Below, piece after piece: positions 1-7,769 of a stretch of 44,212 nt of DNA (the first letter of the stretch is position 1; each line of letters begins with the position of its first letter). The notes beneath the pieces were generated by a model. It made no database searches. It was not told the origin of the DNA and was given only the letters and a program-made list of their open reading frames with translations. Origin of the DNA: Candidatus Thermoplasmatota archaeon (GTDB lineage Archaea > Thermoplasmatota > E2 > DHVEG-1); NCBI GenBank assembly GCA_038884455.1, contig JAWABU010000012.1, positions 1-44,212 of the forward strand, in the 5' to 3' direction. Position numbers and translations under genes: made by a program.

Positions 1-437
1 ATCTCCTGTTCTGTTGCATCAAGAAATGCTTTCATTTCAGGATATAACTCAAGCAGCTCTTCTAGTGTTCCTATTCTTCGTGTTCTTTTTGTCATCTTTT
101 CTGGTATCGGAATGCAGGTTTTAAGCACTGGTTCAATGAGAGCAATGTCTCGGTAGACATTGCTTTGGTCCAGATCAAAGAGATATTCAAGGAGACTGTA
201 GGTAATGTACAGTCGATAGTACATCAACAGCATCAGGGCTCGTTCCTTGAGTGGGAGTTTATAGGGTCTTCCTGCACCGATTGCTCGTTTTCTCTTTCTT
301 CGGGTTAATCGTTTCTGTTCATACTGAGTATATCGCTGTTCCAGTTGCGTGTATATTTTGTCAAATTCCTTAGGTGTTAGCCCGGTGAATGTGTGGAACA
401 TCCCGGGCTTTCTTGATAATTTTTCATAGGTCAGCAT
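1..437 (-). CDS. Transposase, N-terminal part (DDE_Tnp_4 / IS5-like), cut by window edge
   Basis: An open frame runs from an ATG at 437 to the left edge (about 145 codons). It begins MLTYEKLSRKPGMFHTFTGL, continues with a Lys/Arg-rich stretch followed by GAGRPYKLPLKERALMLL, and then has a helix-turn-helix-like segment (YSLLEYLFDLDQSNVYRDI). This order (a 'TGLT..EFD' start, a basic linker, GAGR.P.L, then HTH) is typical of the N-terminal domain preceding a DDE_Tnp_4 catalytic domain in IS5-like insertion sequences. The catalytic DDE residues would lie outside the window, so I cannot say whether the element is intact. The bases just upstream (about 470-520) should hold the element's end, but no terminal repeat can be verified with only one end visible. 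Family assignment is by motif recall. Confidence 0.72.
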   Translation of the reverse strand, partial: MLTYEKLSRKPGMFHTFTGLTPKEFDKIYTQLEQRYTQYEQKRLTRRKRKRAIGAGRPYKLPLKERALMLLMYYRLYITYSLLEYLFDLDQSNVYRDIALIEPVLKTCIPIPEKMTKRTRRIGTLEELLELYPEMKAFLDATEQE

Positions 438-530
438 CTCTACATCCCATCCGATGTAGAAGATATATGCTAGGGGTTAAAAATTGCTATTTCGCAAGAG
501 GTCTAGTATCTATCTGGTATATGATCTGGG

Positions 531-719
531 TTAATATCCATGAAAAATGAGAACAAGTTGTTCGATGATGTTTTCTAGAGTATACTGTGCGAAATTTCCA
601 CTGGAGTAAAGTTCTCGGAGGAACTGGAGTTGGCGTTCCCGGATCTCTGTCCATTGGTTGTTACAGCGATCATTTTCGAGTTGGATGAGTTTTTGTTCGA
701 TCCATTCGTGATGTACCAT
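531..719 (-). CDS. Small hypothetical protein (62 aa)
   Basis: I do not recognise this protein. It is a 62-residue soluble, charged, probably helical protein starting MVHHEWIEQKLIQLENDRCN. The start at 719 is preferred over an in-frame ATG 11 codons upstream because an AGAGGA Shine-Dalgarno-like sequence lies just before it (about 728-734 on the plus strand, read in reverse). It lies between the transposase fragment and a tiny DUF1508 gene, on the same strand as both. It could be a real small gene or a chance frame; the ribosome-binding site is the main support. Confidence 0.4.
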   Translation of the reverse strand: MVHHEWIEQKLIQLENDRCNNQWTEIRERQLQFLRELYSSGNFAQYTLENIIEQLVLIFHGY

Positions 720-802
720 GATGTTCAATCCTCTTTGGTTTTTTATGAGCATGATACCATATGCTGAGGCGATACAACAGCTAGTTCCGCGTATTGTTTT
801 AG

Positions 803-940
803 TTATTCAATACCTATAAGGCAATCTTCTTCGCTTTGATATCCTACGCTTTGGACGATAATGCCGTCGTAGGGTGCTTTGAGGTGAAAATACCACTGTC
901 CGTCTTCTTCAGATTGCCAGTATTCAATGAGCGCTACCAT
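803..940 (-). CDS. Small YegP/DUF1508-like protein (45 aa)
   Basis: A 45-codon frame from ATG at 940 to TAA at 803-805 encodes MVALIEYWQSEEDGQWYFHL, then KAPYDGIIVQSVGYQSEEDC, ending LIGIE. The pattern W-x-F-x-L-K-A-x-x-G-x-I-x-x-S-x-x-Y-x-S-x-x-x-C-x-x-G-I-E is that of one DUF1508 (YegP-like) repeat, a small alpha/beta fold often found singly or in tandem in bacteria and archaea. Its function is unknown. A second copy of the family is at 14888-15118, with the same SEEDCL signature. A TATA-like ACTTTATA is present upstream near 980 and a TCTATAGA motif near 1022-1029. Confidence 0.6.
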   Translation of the reverse strand: MVALIEYWQSEEDGQWYFHLKAPYDGIIVQSVGYQSEEDCLIGIE

Positions 941-1079
941 AGATCATTCCTTCCGTGCAGATGAACAAAAGAGCTGTTGTGATATAAAGTATTTCTCAAT
1001 AAAACATGAAATCTACAGAAATCTATAGAGGCTATAATTTTTCAGTTTCTGCTTTTTATAATAGTGATGTCTTAAGTGT

Positions 1080-4000
1080 TTAATGTTTCATCATTCGGGA
1101 TGCTCTATATGCGATTATTTTTGCGATTGAATTTAATAAAAGGACAAGAAGGATAAGGAGGAATGCTGCTGCATAGACTTTTTCAGCAAGAGCAGGGTAT
1201 TTTGTTCCAAGCTGGAAGTAATTGTAAATGAGATTTGGCATGGATGCCGCAGGAGCGAGAAACGAGGTGACAATATGCGCCGTGTAACCAGCGGTGAACA
1301 TGACCGCAGCAGTTTCACCGATCGCTCGGCCAATAGAGATGATAATGCCGCTAGAAATCATCGGGGAGGCTGGCGGTAGTATAATATGCTGGATAGTTTG
1401 CCATTTCGTTGCACCGAGAGCGTAGGATCCTTCACGATAGTCATTTGGTATACTTTTCAGTGCTTCAATACTACTTCTCAGCATGAGTGGAATGATCATT
1501 ATCCCTAGTGTTAGACCACCAGCAAGTAAAGAGAATCCGAATCGCAGATATAAGACAAAAAAGATAAAGCCGAATGCGCCGTAGACAATTGATGGTGTAC
1601 TTGCGAGGGTGTCTGATGCAAAGAGAACTATTTTTGTGAGTTTGTTTTTTGAACTAACGTACTCTTGTGTGTAGATTGCTGCCCCGAGTGCTAGTGGTGT
1701 TGCAAATCCAATCGCGATTCCTACGAGAAGAAGAGACCCTATAAATGCGTTTGCAAAACCACCTGAACCCAAGGGTTGGTGGATTTCTCTTTGGATAAGG
1801 TACTCAAAGCGTAACGATGCACCACCTTTTACTATGACGTCACCTATGATGAAAAAAAAGAATGATGCGACGAATATAACCGCACCTACAAGTACTATTA
1901 TTATGATTTTTTCTTGTTGTAGTGCTTTCTTACTTGAGGTCGTAATTGTTTTTGAAAAAAGTGATGGTTTCTTATTTTTTTCCTTTTGTAAAGGCGTATT
2001 AATATATTCGATAATGGTAAATTGGTTCTTTTTTTGTGATGCGGTAGTTTTTTCTTTTTTCCTTGTCTCGTAGAGTTGAATAATTTTTTGTTTTATTTCT
2101 TGAAGGCATCGCATTTTTCTTGATTTTTGGTTCTTTTCTTTTTGTATGATGTAGATGATGATGTTGAGTAAAAAAATCATGATAAATAGGATAAGGGCAA
2201 CGGTGAATAGGGCATGTCGTATTACATCAGAGTTGAATCCCCATCCAAGGGTGCTTGCGATGACTGATGACATGGTTCCTGATGGTTCTAAGATTGAATG
2301 TGGCATTTTTGTCACGGGTCCCATAATCATGAGTACCGCCATAGTTTCTCCTATCGCTCTTCCTAGTGCAAGAATAATGGAAGCAATGATACCTGATTTT
2401 GCTCCAGGGAGAATGATGCGTCTTATGGTTTGCCATCGTGTTGCTCCTAGTGCGTATGATCCTTCTTTTAATTCATTTTTGACTGCTTGAATGGAATCTT
2501 GAGATAGCGTAAGAATTATTGGTAGGATCATGATGCTCAGAATGATCGATGCGGTGAGGATAGATTCTCCGAAGAGCGATTCCTGACCGAAGAAGGGAAA
2601 TATATGATTTCCTAAGATAGGTCCTAGAACTAAAAACCCCCACAGACCATAGATCACTGAAGGTATGCCTGCGAGGAGTTCAAAGAGTGATCTAAGGAAT
2701 TGCGCTATTCTTTTACGGCAGTATACTGAAAGGTAGATGGCGCAGGCAAGTGCTAATGGGACTGCAAAGAAGATGGCAAGAAAACTTGTTGCAAGTGTTC
2801 CAACAATAAATGGTAGTATCCCAAATACGGGTTGTGTCCCAGATCGAAGTAGAGTTATAGTGAGGTTTTGGCGATCACCGGTTACTGCAGTATCTGTCGC
2901 TGTTACTGTTAAGAAAAGATTGATTTGTTCGCTTGTATTTGTTTCTATCTCTACAGTTCCTTCCCCAGTGAGTAGTGTTGTGTTTTGATTATGAAATCTT
3001 GTGGAAAAACGTGGATTGATGCCTTGTATCTGGAGTTGTAAAGTTTCATCTGAAAGTGTTTTTATGTTTAATCTATATGTTATACTGTTGTTTTTGGATA
3101 TATATTTTATTGGTGTGTCTATATCGAAAATATTTGGGGCGTCATGGTAAATAAATGTGAAGATGTTTGTATCTTTTATCTCTGGATGAAGTTGGGAGGT
3201 TATCGTGGTTATGAGTATGTATGCTCCCTCTATTTCTTTTCCAGTATATGAAAGTCGTGGTGTGAGTATGGCTGTGATGGTTTCATTTGATTGAAGGGTT
3301 AGTTGACATGATGAGGTAGTATAGTTCCATTCAATACCTTCTGCTTCTATTGAGGGAGTAAAAATATCTGGTGATTGTATAGTGATTAGGTAGGTGTCTT
3401 GTGTTGTCCCTGTATTTTTTATGGTGAGTTGTGGACGTATAGTATCTGCATCTTGGCTGTGCCCATGATGTAGGATATTATCTGGTGTTATGTCGACCCC
3501 ATGTTGTGTGCAGGTGATGTTTAACATGAACGTGATGTTTTGCGCTGTTGCTAATGAGGTAATAGTGACTGGGCAACTGACTGTTGTTTCTATGGTAGAT
3601 GTTATTGAAAGGGTTATTTGTTGTGATTCTGATGTGTTTAGAAGGAAATATACTGGTTGTACCTTGATGCTCATTGTTGGTATATCTGGAATGTGTACCT
3701 GGTAGTGGTCTGTGGATCCACCGCTGTTTTTTGCATATATGTGAACATGTTTTGTGGTATATGGTTGGATGTAGAGGTCTGTTTCGTTGGTGGATACTGT
3801 GAGGTGGTATGGTTGGACTTCGGTGACGAGAGTGATTGTGTTGAAAAGGTCTTCCTGGTAGTATGGTTTCCATTCTGTTCCGGTGATGAAGTCAACAGGG
3901 TTGGTATGGGAGAATGTGTGCATTCCTTCATTTGCAACAAAAGCGATGATGAGCATAACGAGGATTGTGGTTGAAATCGAAAAAAATAACAGGATTTTTT

Positions 4001-4364
4001 TGATTACTCGTTCACCGAGGAAGAAGTATAACAGAAATATGGCTTCAATGATGAGAAGGATGACGAGGAAAAATGCTACAGTGATGGGTTGAGGTTCTTT
4101 AGTGAGTTGAAACGTGCTTTTAAATTGGAACAAAAGCATGAGCAGTATTATAAGGAAGAGTTGGAGTTCCCAGAGCATGTAGAAATATCTTCTTGGTTTT
4201 TTGGTGAGAATCGGGAGAAATGTTAATGTTTCGAGTAAAAGAAAAATGATGATGAGGAGGAATGAATTAAAACTCAATACAGAGGGGAGAATGATGAAGA
4301 AAAAGCTAAGAATTTGTATAACAATTAGTAAAGGTAGTCTTATCTGAATGTTTTTTACCTTCAT
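1080..4364 (-). CDS. PstC-PstA fused phosphate permease with extracellular domain insertion
   Basis: This 1094-residue protein contains both membrane subunits of a phosphate ABC transporter. The N-terminus has four extra hydrophobic segments (residues about 10-118). Next come the first PstC helix (about 123-143) and the loop motif FITGTEWKP (159-167). The usual PstC continuation, FGILPFIVGTLATS, resumes only at residue 514. PstC carries its EAA loop [20 protein letters not shown] at about 634-653; PstA (about 815-1094) has a second one, [18 protein letters not shown]. The roughly 345 residues inserted in the PstC outer loop are beta-rich, with many N-x-S/T sites and repeated NTGTTQDTY-like segments resembling NEW3/Ig-like domains. 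It lies downstream of pstS1 on the same strand but has its own TATA box. The ATG at 4364 is about 25 nt from the TATA box with no Shine-Dalgarno sequence, suggesting a leaderless mRNA. The fused permease at 24312-26249 has no insertion. Confidence 0.93.
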   Translation of the reverse strand: MKVKNIQIRLPLLIVIQILSFFFIILPSVLSFNSFLLIIIFLLLETLTFLPILTKKPRRYFYMLWELQLFLIILLMLLFQFKSTFQLTKEPQPITVAFFLVILLIIEAIFLLYFFLGERVIKKILLFFSISTTILVMLIIAFVANEGMHTFSHTNPVDFITGTEWKPYYQEDLFNTITLVTEVQPYHLTVSTNETDLYIQPYTTKHVHIYAKNSGGSTDHYQVHIPDIPTMSIKVQPVYFLLNTSESQQITLSITSTIETTVSCPVTITSLATAQNITFMLNITCTQHGVDITPDNILHHGHSQDADTIRPQLTIKNTGTTQDTYLITIQSPDIFTPSIEAEGIEWNYTTSSCQLTLQSNETITAILTPRLSYTGKEIEGAYILITTITSQLHPEIKDTNIFTFIYHDAPNIFDIDTPIKYISKNNSITYRLNIKTLSDETLQLQIQGINPRFSTRFHNQNTTLLTGEGTVEIETNTSEQINLFLTVTATDTAVTGDRQNLTITLLRSGTQPVFGILPFIVGTLATSFLAIFFAVPLALACAIYLSVYCRKRIAQFLRSLFELLAGIPSVIYGLWGFLVLGPILGNHIFPFFGQESLFGESILTASIILSIMILPIILTLSQDSIQAVKNELKEGSYALGATRWQTIRRIILPGAKSGIIASIILALGRAIGETMAVLMIMGPVTKMPHSILEPSGTMSSVIASTLGWGFNSDVIRHALFTVALILFIMIFLLNIIIYIIQKEKNQKSRKMRCLQEIKQKIIQLYETRKKEKTTASQKKNQFTIIEYINTPLQKEKNKKPSLFSKTITTSSKKALQQEKIIIIVLVGAVIFVASFFFFIIGDVIVKGGASLRFEYLIQREIHQPLGSGGFANAFIGSLLLVGIAIGFATPLALGAAIYTQEYVSSKNKLTKIVLFASDTLASTPSIVYGAFGFIFFVLYLRFGFSLLAGGLTLGIMIIPLMLRSSIEALKSIPNDYREGSYALGATKWQTIQHIILPPASPMISSGIIISIGRAIGETAAVMFTAGYTAHIVTSFLAPAASMPNLIYNYFQLGTKYPALAEKVYAAAFLLILLVLLLNSIAKIIAYRASRMMKH

Positions 4365-4386
4365 CTGTAGAGGTGACGTGTTCGTT

Positions 4387-4440
4387 TTTATATAAAGAAA
4401 TCACACATAATCTATAATAATCTATATAGAGCATATAGAT
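4387..4440 (-). promoter_or_regulatory. Promoter and candidate phosphate operator of pstCA1
   Basis: Read on the minus strand, TATAGATTATGTGTGATTTC (4397-4416) is followed directly by a good TATA box, TTTATATAAA (4387-4396). A further TCTATATAGA lies at 4421-4430 and a CATATAGA at 4432-4439. The TATAGA..TTTA spacing of 20 nt equals that at the ppk and KaiC-like promoters, so this is a candidate shared operator plus core promoter. Confidence 0.6.
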
Positions 4441-4447
4441 AAAAAAA

Positions 4448-4473
4448 AGAGATTTGGACCTCTGAGGAGGTCC
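4448..4473 (-). terminator. Intrinsic-type terminator after pstS1
   Basis: GGACCTC-TGAG-GAGGTCC is a perfect 7-bp stem with a 4-nt loop (4456-4473), 27 nt beyond the pstS1 stop codon. On the minus strand it is followed by AAATCTC and then a long T tract (4441-4448). It separates pstS1 from pstCA1, so the receptor can be made in excess over the permease. Confidence 0.6.
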
Positions 4474-4500
4474 ATTGTTGTTGTATTTTTGTTATGGTGT

Positions 4501-5661
4501 CTAGTATTTGCTGATGTATCCGCCTGCTTTGCAGATCTGTGAGTTCATCTCAGGTGCAAGGCAGAAGTCGATGAAGACTTTGATGTCGTTCTGTGGTTGG
4601 CCGACGGTGATGAAGTAGAGTTTCTTGGCGCATTCTGTCTGTAAGTTCTTTGCTTGGGTGACAAAGTTGGATGAGGTTGGGTCAACATCGATAGAATCTG
4701 CGCTGAGGCGCATTATTGGCATGCGGATACCGCTGGCTGCTTTTGCTACACCATATGCAGCGAATCCAATGCTGTTTCCATCAGCTGCGATTGTGGTAAC
4801 CATAACCTGGTTGCTTTCAACATGGTTTGCAGTGATTCCAGCTTCTTCAAGAGTCTCTTTGCCGGTGTCAAGGAAGTGTTTTGAGAAGGTGTCTTCGGTC
4901 CCTGATACATCAGATCGATCATATATCTTTACTACAGTATTACCTGTGCAGAAATCAGCTGCTTGGTAAGTGTAACCAGAAACAATGACTTCATTGTATT
5001 TGGCAATACTTATCGGTACTTCATTCCACTGAATTTTCCCATCAGCAGATTGACCAGTTACTATACCATCTAACTTGGTTATTACATCTGAATATTTCTG
5101 TGGTATTGACGTTGTCGTTGCTCCTCCATTCTTATAATAGATCGCACCGATAACATTTTCGTGGATGCTGACGAGTTCAGTTCTGGTAGATGGAACAATG
5201 ATAACAACCGCATCATATGCTACAACTGTCTCTACGAGTTCTTTTCCGATATCTTTTTGACCATCATTGTTCAGATCAGGGTATTTGGTCTTATCACTGG
5301 CTGATAATGGTTTTGAGGACATACCAATATCAATTGCACCGGTCCCGACCGCTGCGATACCAGCACCAGAACCACCTTTCTGAACATTTACCTTATAGTT
5401 TGGATTGGCGCCTTGGAAGTACTGAGCAGCGACTGCTCCGAACTCATACACGGTTGTACTACCACCAATGATTAATGATGCCTGTAACTCGCCGGCACCA
5501 CCGGTTTTTGATTGCACATCTTTCTGCCAGCCGCTCTGCCAGACATAGAACGCACCAGCTGCCCCTACTGCAACGAGTACGAGCATCAAGGTGGCTATGA
5601 TCGGCGAGACCGCCTGGGCGTTTCGCACTACCCTTTTCATGATTTGTTGTTTTTTATTCAT
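4501..5661 (-). CDS. pstS: Phosphate-binding protein PstS with type IV pilin-like N-terminus
   Basis: A 386-residue periplasmic-binding-protein-like phosphate receptor. The N-terminus, KRVVRNAQAVSPIIATLMLV (residues 9-28), continues hydrophobic to about residue 41. This is an archaeal class III (prepilin) signal: basic region, a likely cleavage just before or after Gln16, then the AVSPIIA pilin H-domain. It is neither a Sec/SPI signal nor a lipobox. The mature domain has the normal PstS order: IIGGSTTVYEF (about 64-74), KGGSGAGIAAVGTGAIDIGM, an AYDAVVIIV strand, and the phosphate-loop equivalent RSDVSGTEDTF. It has insertions relative to short bacterial PstS. A strong AAGGAGG Shine-Dalgarno sequence about 10 nt before ATG 5661 fixes the start. 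It diverges from the pilus motor genes. Expected behaviour (inference): prepilin-peptidase processing and display on the cell surface as a pilin-like receptor. Confidence 0.93.
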   Translation of the reverse strand: MNKKQQIMKRVVRNAQAVSPIIATLMLVLVAVGAAGAFYVWQSGWQKDVQSKTGGAGELQASLIIGGSTTVYEFGAVAAQYFQGANPNYKVNVQKGGSGAGIAAVGTGAIDIGMSSKPLSASDKTKYPDLNNDGQKDIGKELVETVVAYDAVVIIVPSTRTELVSIHENVIGAIYYKNGGATTTSIPQKYSDVITKLDGIVTGQSADGKIQWNEVPISIAKYNEVIVSGYTYQAADFCTGNTVVKIYDRSDVSGTEDTFSKHFLDTGKETLEEAGITANHVESNQVMVTTIAADGNSIGFAAYGVAKAASGIRMPIMRLSADSIDVDPTSSNFVTQAKNLQTECAKKLYFITVGQPQNDIKVFIDFCLAPEMNSQICKAGGYISKY

Positions 5662-5991
5662 GGTTTTGTTGCCTCCTTTTCAGGTTTTTTGTGTTTTTGT
5701 AGTTGGATCCATCCCCCAACACCGTCAGGTTCACAAATCCAAACATTGGCTACGAAAAAAGAAACCCTTCTTTCGCACCCAAGACACAGCAACAAAGTCT
5801 TTTTTTAATAAACTTGCTTAAATAAAAAATATAGAGCAAGTACAGAACCCCAAGTCAATGAGAATCACAGGAGACCCTATAGAAACTACATAGACTATGG
5901 TTTACTATAGGGTTTCTATACAGCATACTTTAATAGAAAACCTATCATAGAGAATGCTTAGATAATCGAATAAAAAGAACTGTCTGGAGGC
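5662..5991. promoter_or_regulatory. Divergent promoter region between pstS1 and the pilus motor operon
   Basis: A 330-bp non-coding stretch. Going toward pstS1 (minus strand), TATA-like TTTATTTAAG and TTTATTAAA occur at about 5803-5825, implying a leader of roughly 120-150 nt before the strong Shine-Dalgarno sequence. The central part (5874-5951) is rich in CTATAG elements: ACCCTATAG at 5874-5882 is the inverted complement of CTATAGGGT at 5905-5913. CATAGACTATGGTTTA (5889-5904) matches the shared motif seen at pstCA1, ppk and the KaiC-like gene. A TTTAATAG at 5930-5937 could be the TATA element for the plus-strand operon. Confidence 0.5.
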
Positions 5992-7761
5992 ATGCCTATA
6001 CCACGATTTGAAAATATCTCAAAAATGTTCAAAAAACAGGATGAGACTGAACTTCAAGTCACCAAACTCTTAGACACCAAATACCGAGAATTACTGAAAA
6101 AGAAAGCAGAAAGCCTTGAAAAACACTTTCTGCCGAAAAGCGAAATCTCAGAAAAACTCATCCAACAAGAAGAAATCAGCTTCATGCGACGAGAATTCGA
6201 ACGCAACAAAAGCAACGTCAACGTCACCTATCCAATCAACCCACCGTTTGCCTTCGTCAACATACTTTTTGATCAAAAACAAGGTGAATTCAACTATCTG
6301 CTCAAAGAACCAAAACTTAAAGACGATGAACTGCAAAAACTTGATCTCATCAAACAGAAAATCGAAACAACCATGGATGAAGAAAACCTTCCTGTTGATG
6401 AAGAAGGCATGTTTACCATTTCCAAAGAACTCAAAAGCTACCTTGAAAAACGATTCCTTGATATTATAGATCTGTATGATATTACCATTGATGAACGACG
6501 ACGACCGATCATGTTGTACTATCTTCAAAAAGAACTCATCGGACTTGGTCGAAGTGATGCGATCATCAAAGACCCATTTGTCGAGGATATCGGCTGCAAC
6601 GGACCAAAAACACCTTTGTACCTGTATCATCGTGTCTTTGGATCAATGAAAACCAATGTGGTCTACCCAAGCGAACTTGAACTCAACAAATTCATCCTCA
6701 AACTAGCTCAAATCTCAGGAAAACACATCAGTGTCTACCAACCAATCCTTGATGCAGTGCTTGCTGACGGTAGTCGAATCAACCTTACCCTCGGCTCAGA
6801 AGTCACCAGGAAAGGATCAACCTTTACCATCAGAAAATTCAGCTATGACCCGATATCACCTATCGATCTGCTCAGATTTGGGTCAATATCAACACTTCAA
6901 CTCGCGTATTTCTGGCATCTCATCGAACATAAAAAATCACTTCTGATGAGCGGAGGAACCGCCAGTGGAAAAACAACCCTTCTCAACGCCTTATGTATGT
7001 TCATTAGACCAGAAGACAAAATCGTCAGCATCGAAGACACCCCGGAAATCCACATCGACCATCAAAACTGGATCCAATCAGTCGCCAGAAAAGGATACGG
7101 AAAAATGCTTGGAGTTTCTGGCATCTCTGGGATCTCCGGTATCTCAGGAGTATCATCATCTGGTGGTGGACCTGGAACCATCGACATGTTTGATCTTCTC
7201 GTCGCAGCACTCCGCCAACGACCTGAGTACATCATCGTTGGTGAAATCAGAGGACGAGAAGCATTTACGCTGTTCCAAGCAATTGCTGTTGGACATTCAT
7301 CCATGAGCACGGTTCATGCTGGAGGTATTGAAGAACTCCTCCACCGTGTTGAAAACGAACCAATGAACATCCCTCGGGTACTGTTTCAAAGCCTTGATGC
7401 AGTTGCCTTCCAAGGTCAAGTTTTTGTCAACGGAAAACGCGTCCGACGGGTTAAAAGTATCGTTGAAATCCTTGAAATCGACCCAGATACCAACAACCTC
7501 CTCACCCATGATGCATTCCAATGGAACCCAAAAGGAGATTTTTTCCATTACAGTGGCCGTAGTTTCATCCTTGAACGAATCGCAAAAGAAACCGGCAAAG
7601 ACATCCAAGACGTCATGAATGAGCTCAAACGAAAAGAACACTACCTTCAACTCATGAATAAACATAGTCTCACCTACTATAAAGATGTGAGCAAAGCAAT
7701 CAACATGTACTATGTTGACCCTACAAAAGCAACCCTTGAATTAGAAGCAACCCTACGGTAA
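5992..7761 (+). CDS. Type II/IV secretion (pilus assembly) motor ATPase, ArlI/TadA/GspE family
   Basis: A 589-residue cytoplasmic motor ATPase that powers assembly of type IV pilus-like filaments. Residues 1-160 are a charged N-terminal region. The C-terminal core holds the Walker A motif GGTASGKT (321-328), the Asp-box region KIVSIEDTPEIHI (343-355), Walker B YIIVGEIRG (413-421) and the His box GHSSMSTVHAG (434-444). Immediately before the DMFDLLVAALRQRPEY segment there is an unusual Gly/Ser insertion, GVSGISGISGISGVSSSGGG (374-393). It is the first gene of a three-gene operon, 8 bp before the first platform protein. GGAGG lies only one base before the ATG at 5992, which is tight; a second in-frame ATG is at 6025. 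The location beside pilin-like pstS1 suggests it assembles that receptor and/or the pilin at 12210. Confidence 0.93.
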   Translation: MPIPRFENISKMFKKQDETELQVTKLLDTKYRELLKKKAESLEKHFLPKSEISEKLIQQEEISFMRREFERNKSNVNVTYPINPPFAFVNILFDQKQGEFNYLLKEPKLKDDELQKLDLIKQKIETTMDEENLPVDEEGMFTISKELKSYLEKRFLDIIDLYDITIDERRRPIMLYYLQKELIGLGRSDAIIKDPFVEDIGCNGPKTPLYLYHRVFGSMKTNVVYPSELELNKFILKLAQISGKHISVYQPILDAVLADGSRINLTLGSEVTRKGSTFTIRKFSYDPISPIDLLRFGSISTLQLAYFWHLIEHKKSLLMSGGTASGKTTLLNALCMFIRPEDKIVSIEDTPEIHIDHQNWIQSVARKGYGKMLGVSGISGISGISGVSSSGGGPGTIDMFDLLVAALRQRPEYIIVGEIRGREAFTLFQAIAVGHSSMSTVHAGGIEELLHRVENEPMNIPRVLFQSLDAVAFQGQVFVNGKRVRRVKSIVEILEIDPDTNNLLTHDAFQWNPKGDFFHYSGRSFILERIAKETGKDIQDVMNELKRKEHYLQLMNKHSLTYYKDVSKAINMYYVDPTKATLELEATLR

Positions 7762-7769
7762 ATATTTCT

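Noticed and set aside
2155-2490. Open frame on the plus strand opposite pstCA1 (111 aa)
   Set aside because: It is the antisense shadow of the conserved PstC segment, with no Shine-Dalgarno sequence, promoter or recognisable protein pattern.
6148-6630. 160-aa minus-strand frame inside the motor ATPase gene
   Set aside because: Antisense of a clearly conserved gene; the composition (Phe-rich) is typical of reverse-frame readings of Lys/Glu-rich coding sequence.
7108-7170. Gly-Ile-Ser coding repeat considered as a mobile or CRISPR-like repeat
   Set aside because: The units are short, imperfect, in frame and confined to one protein loop.
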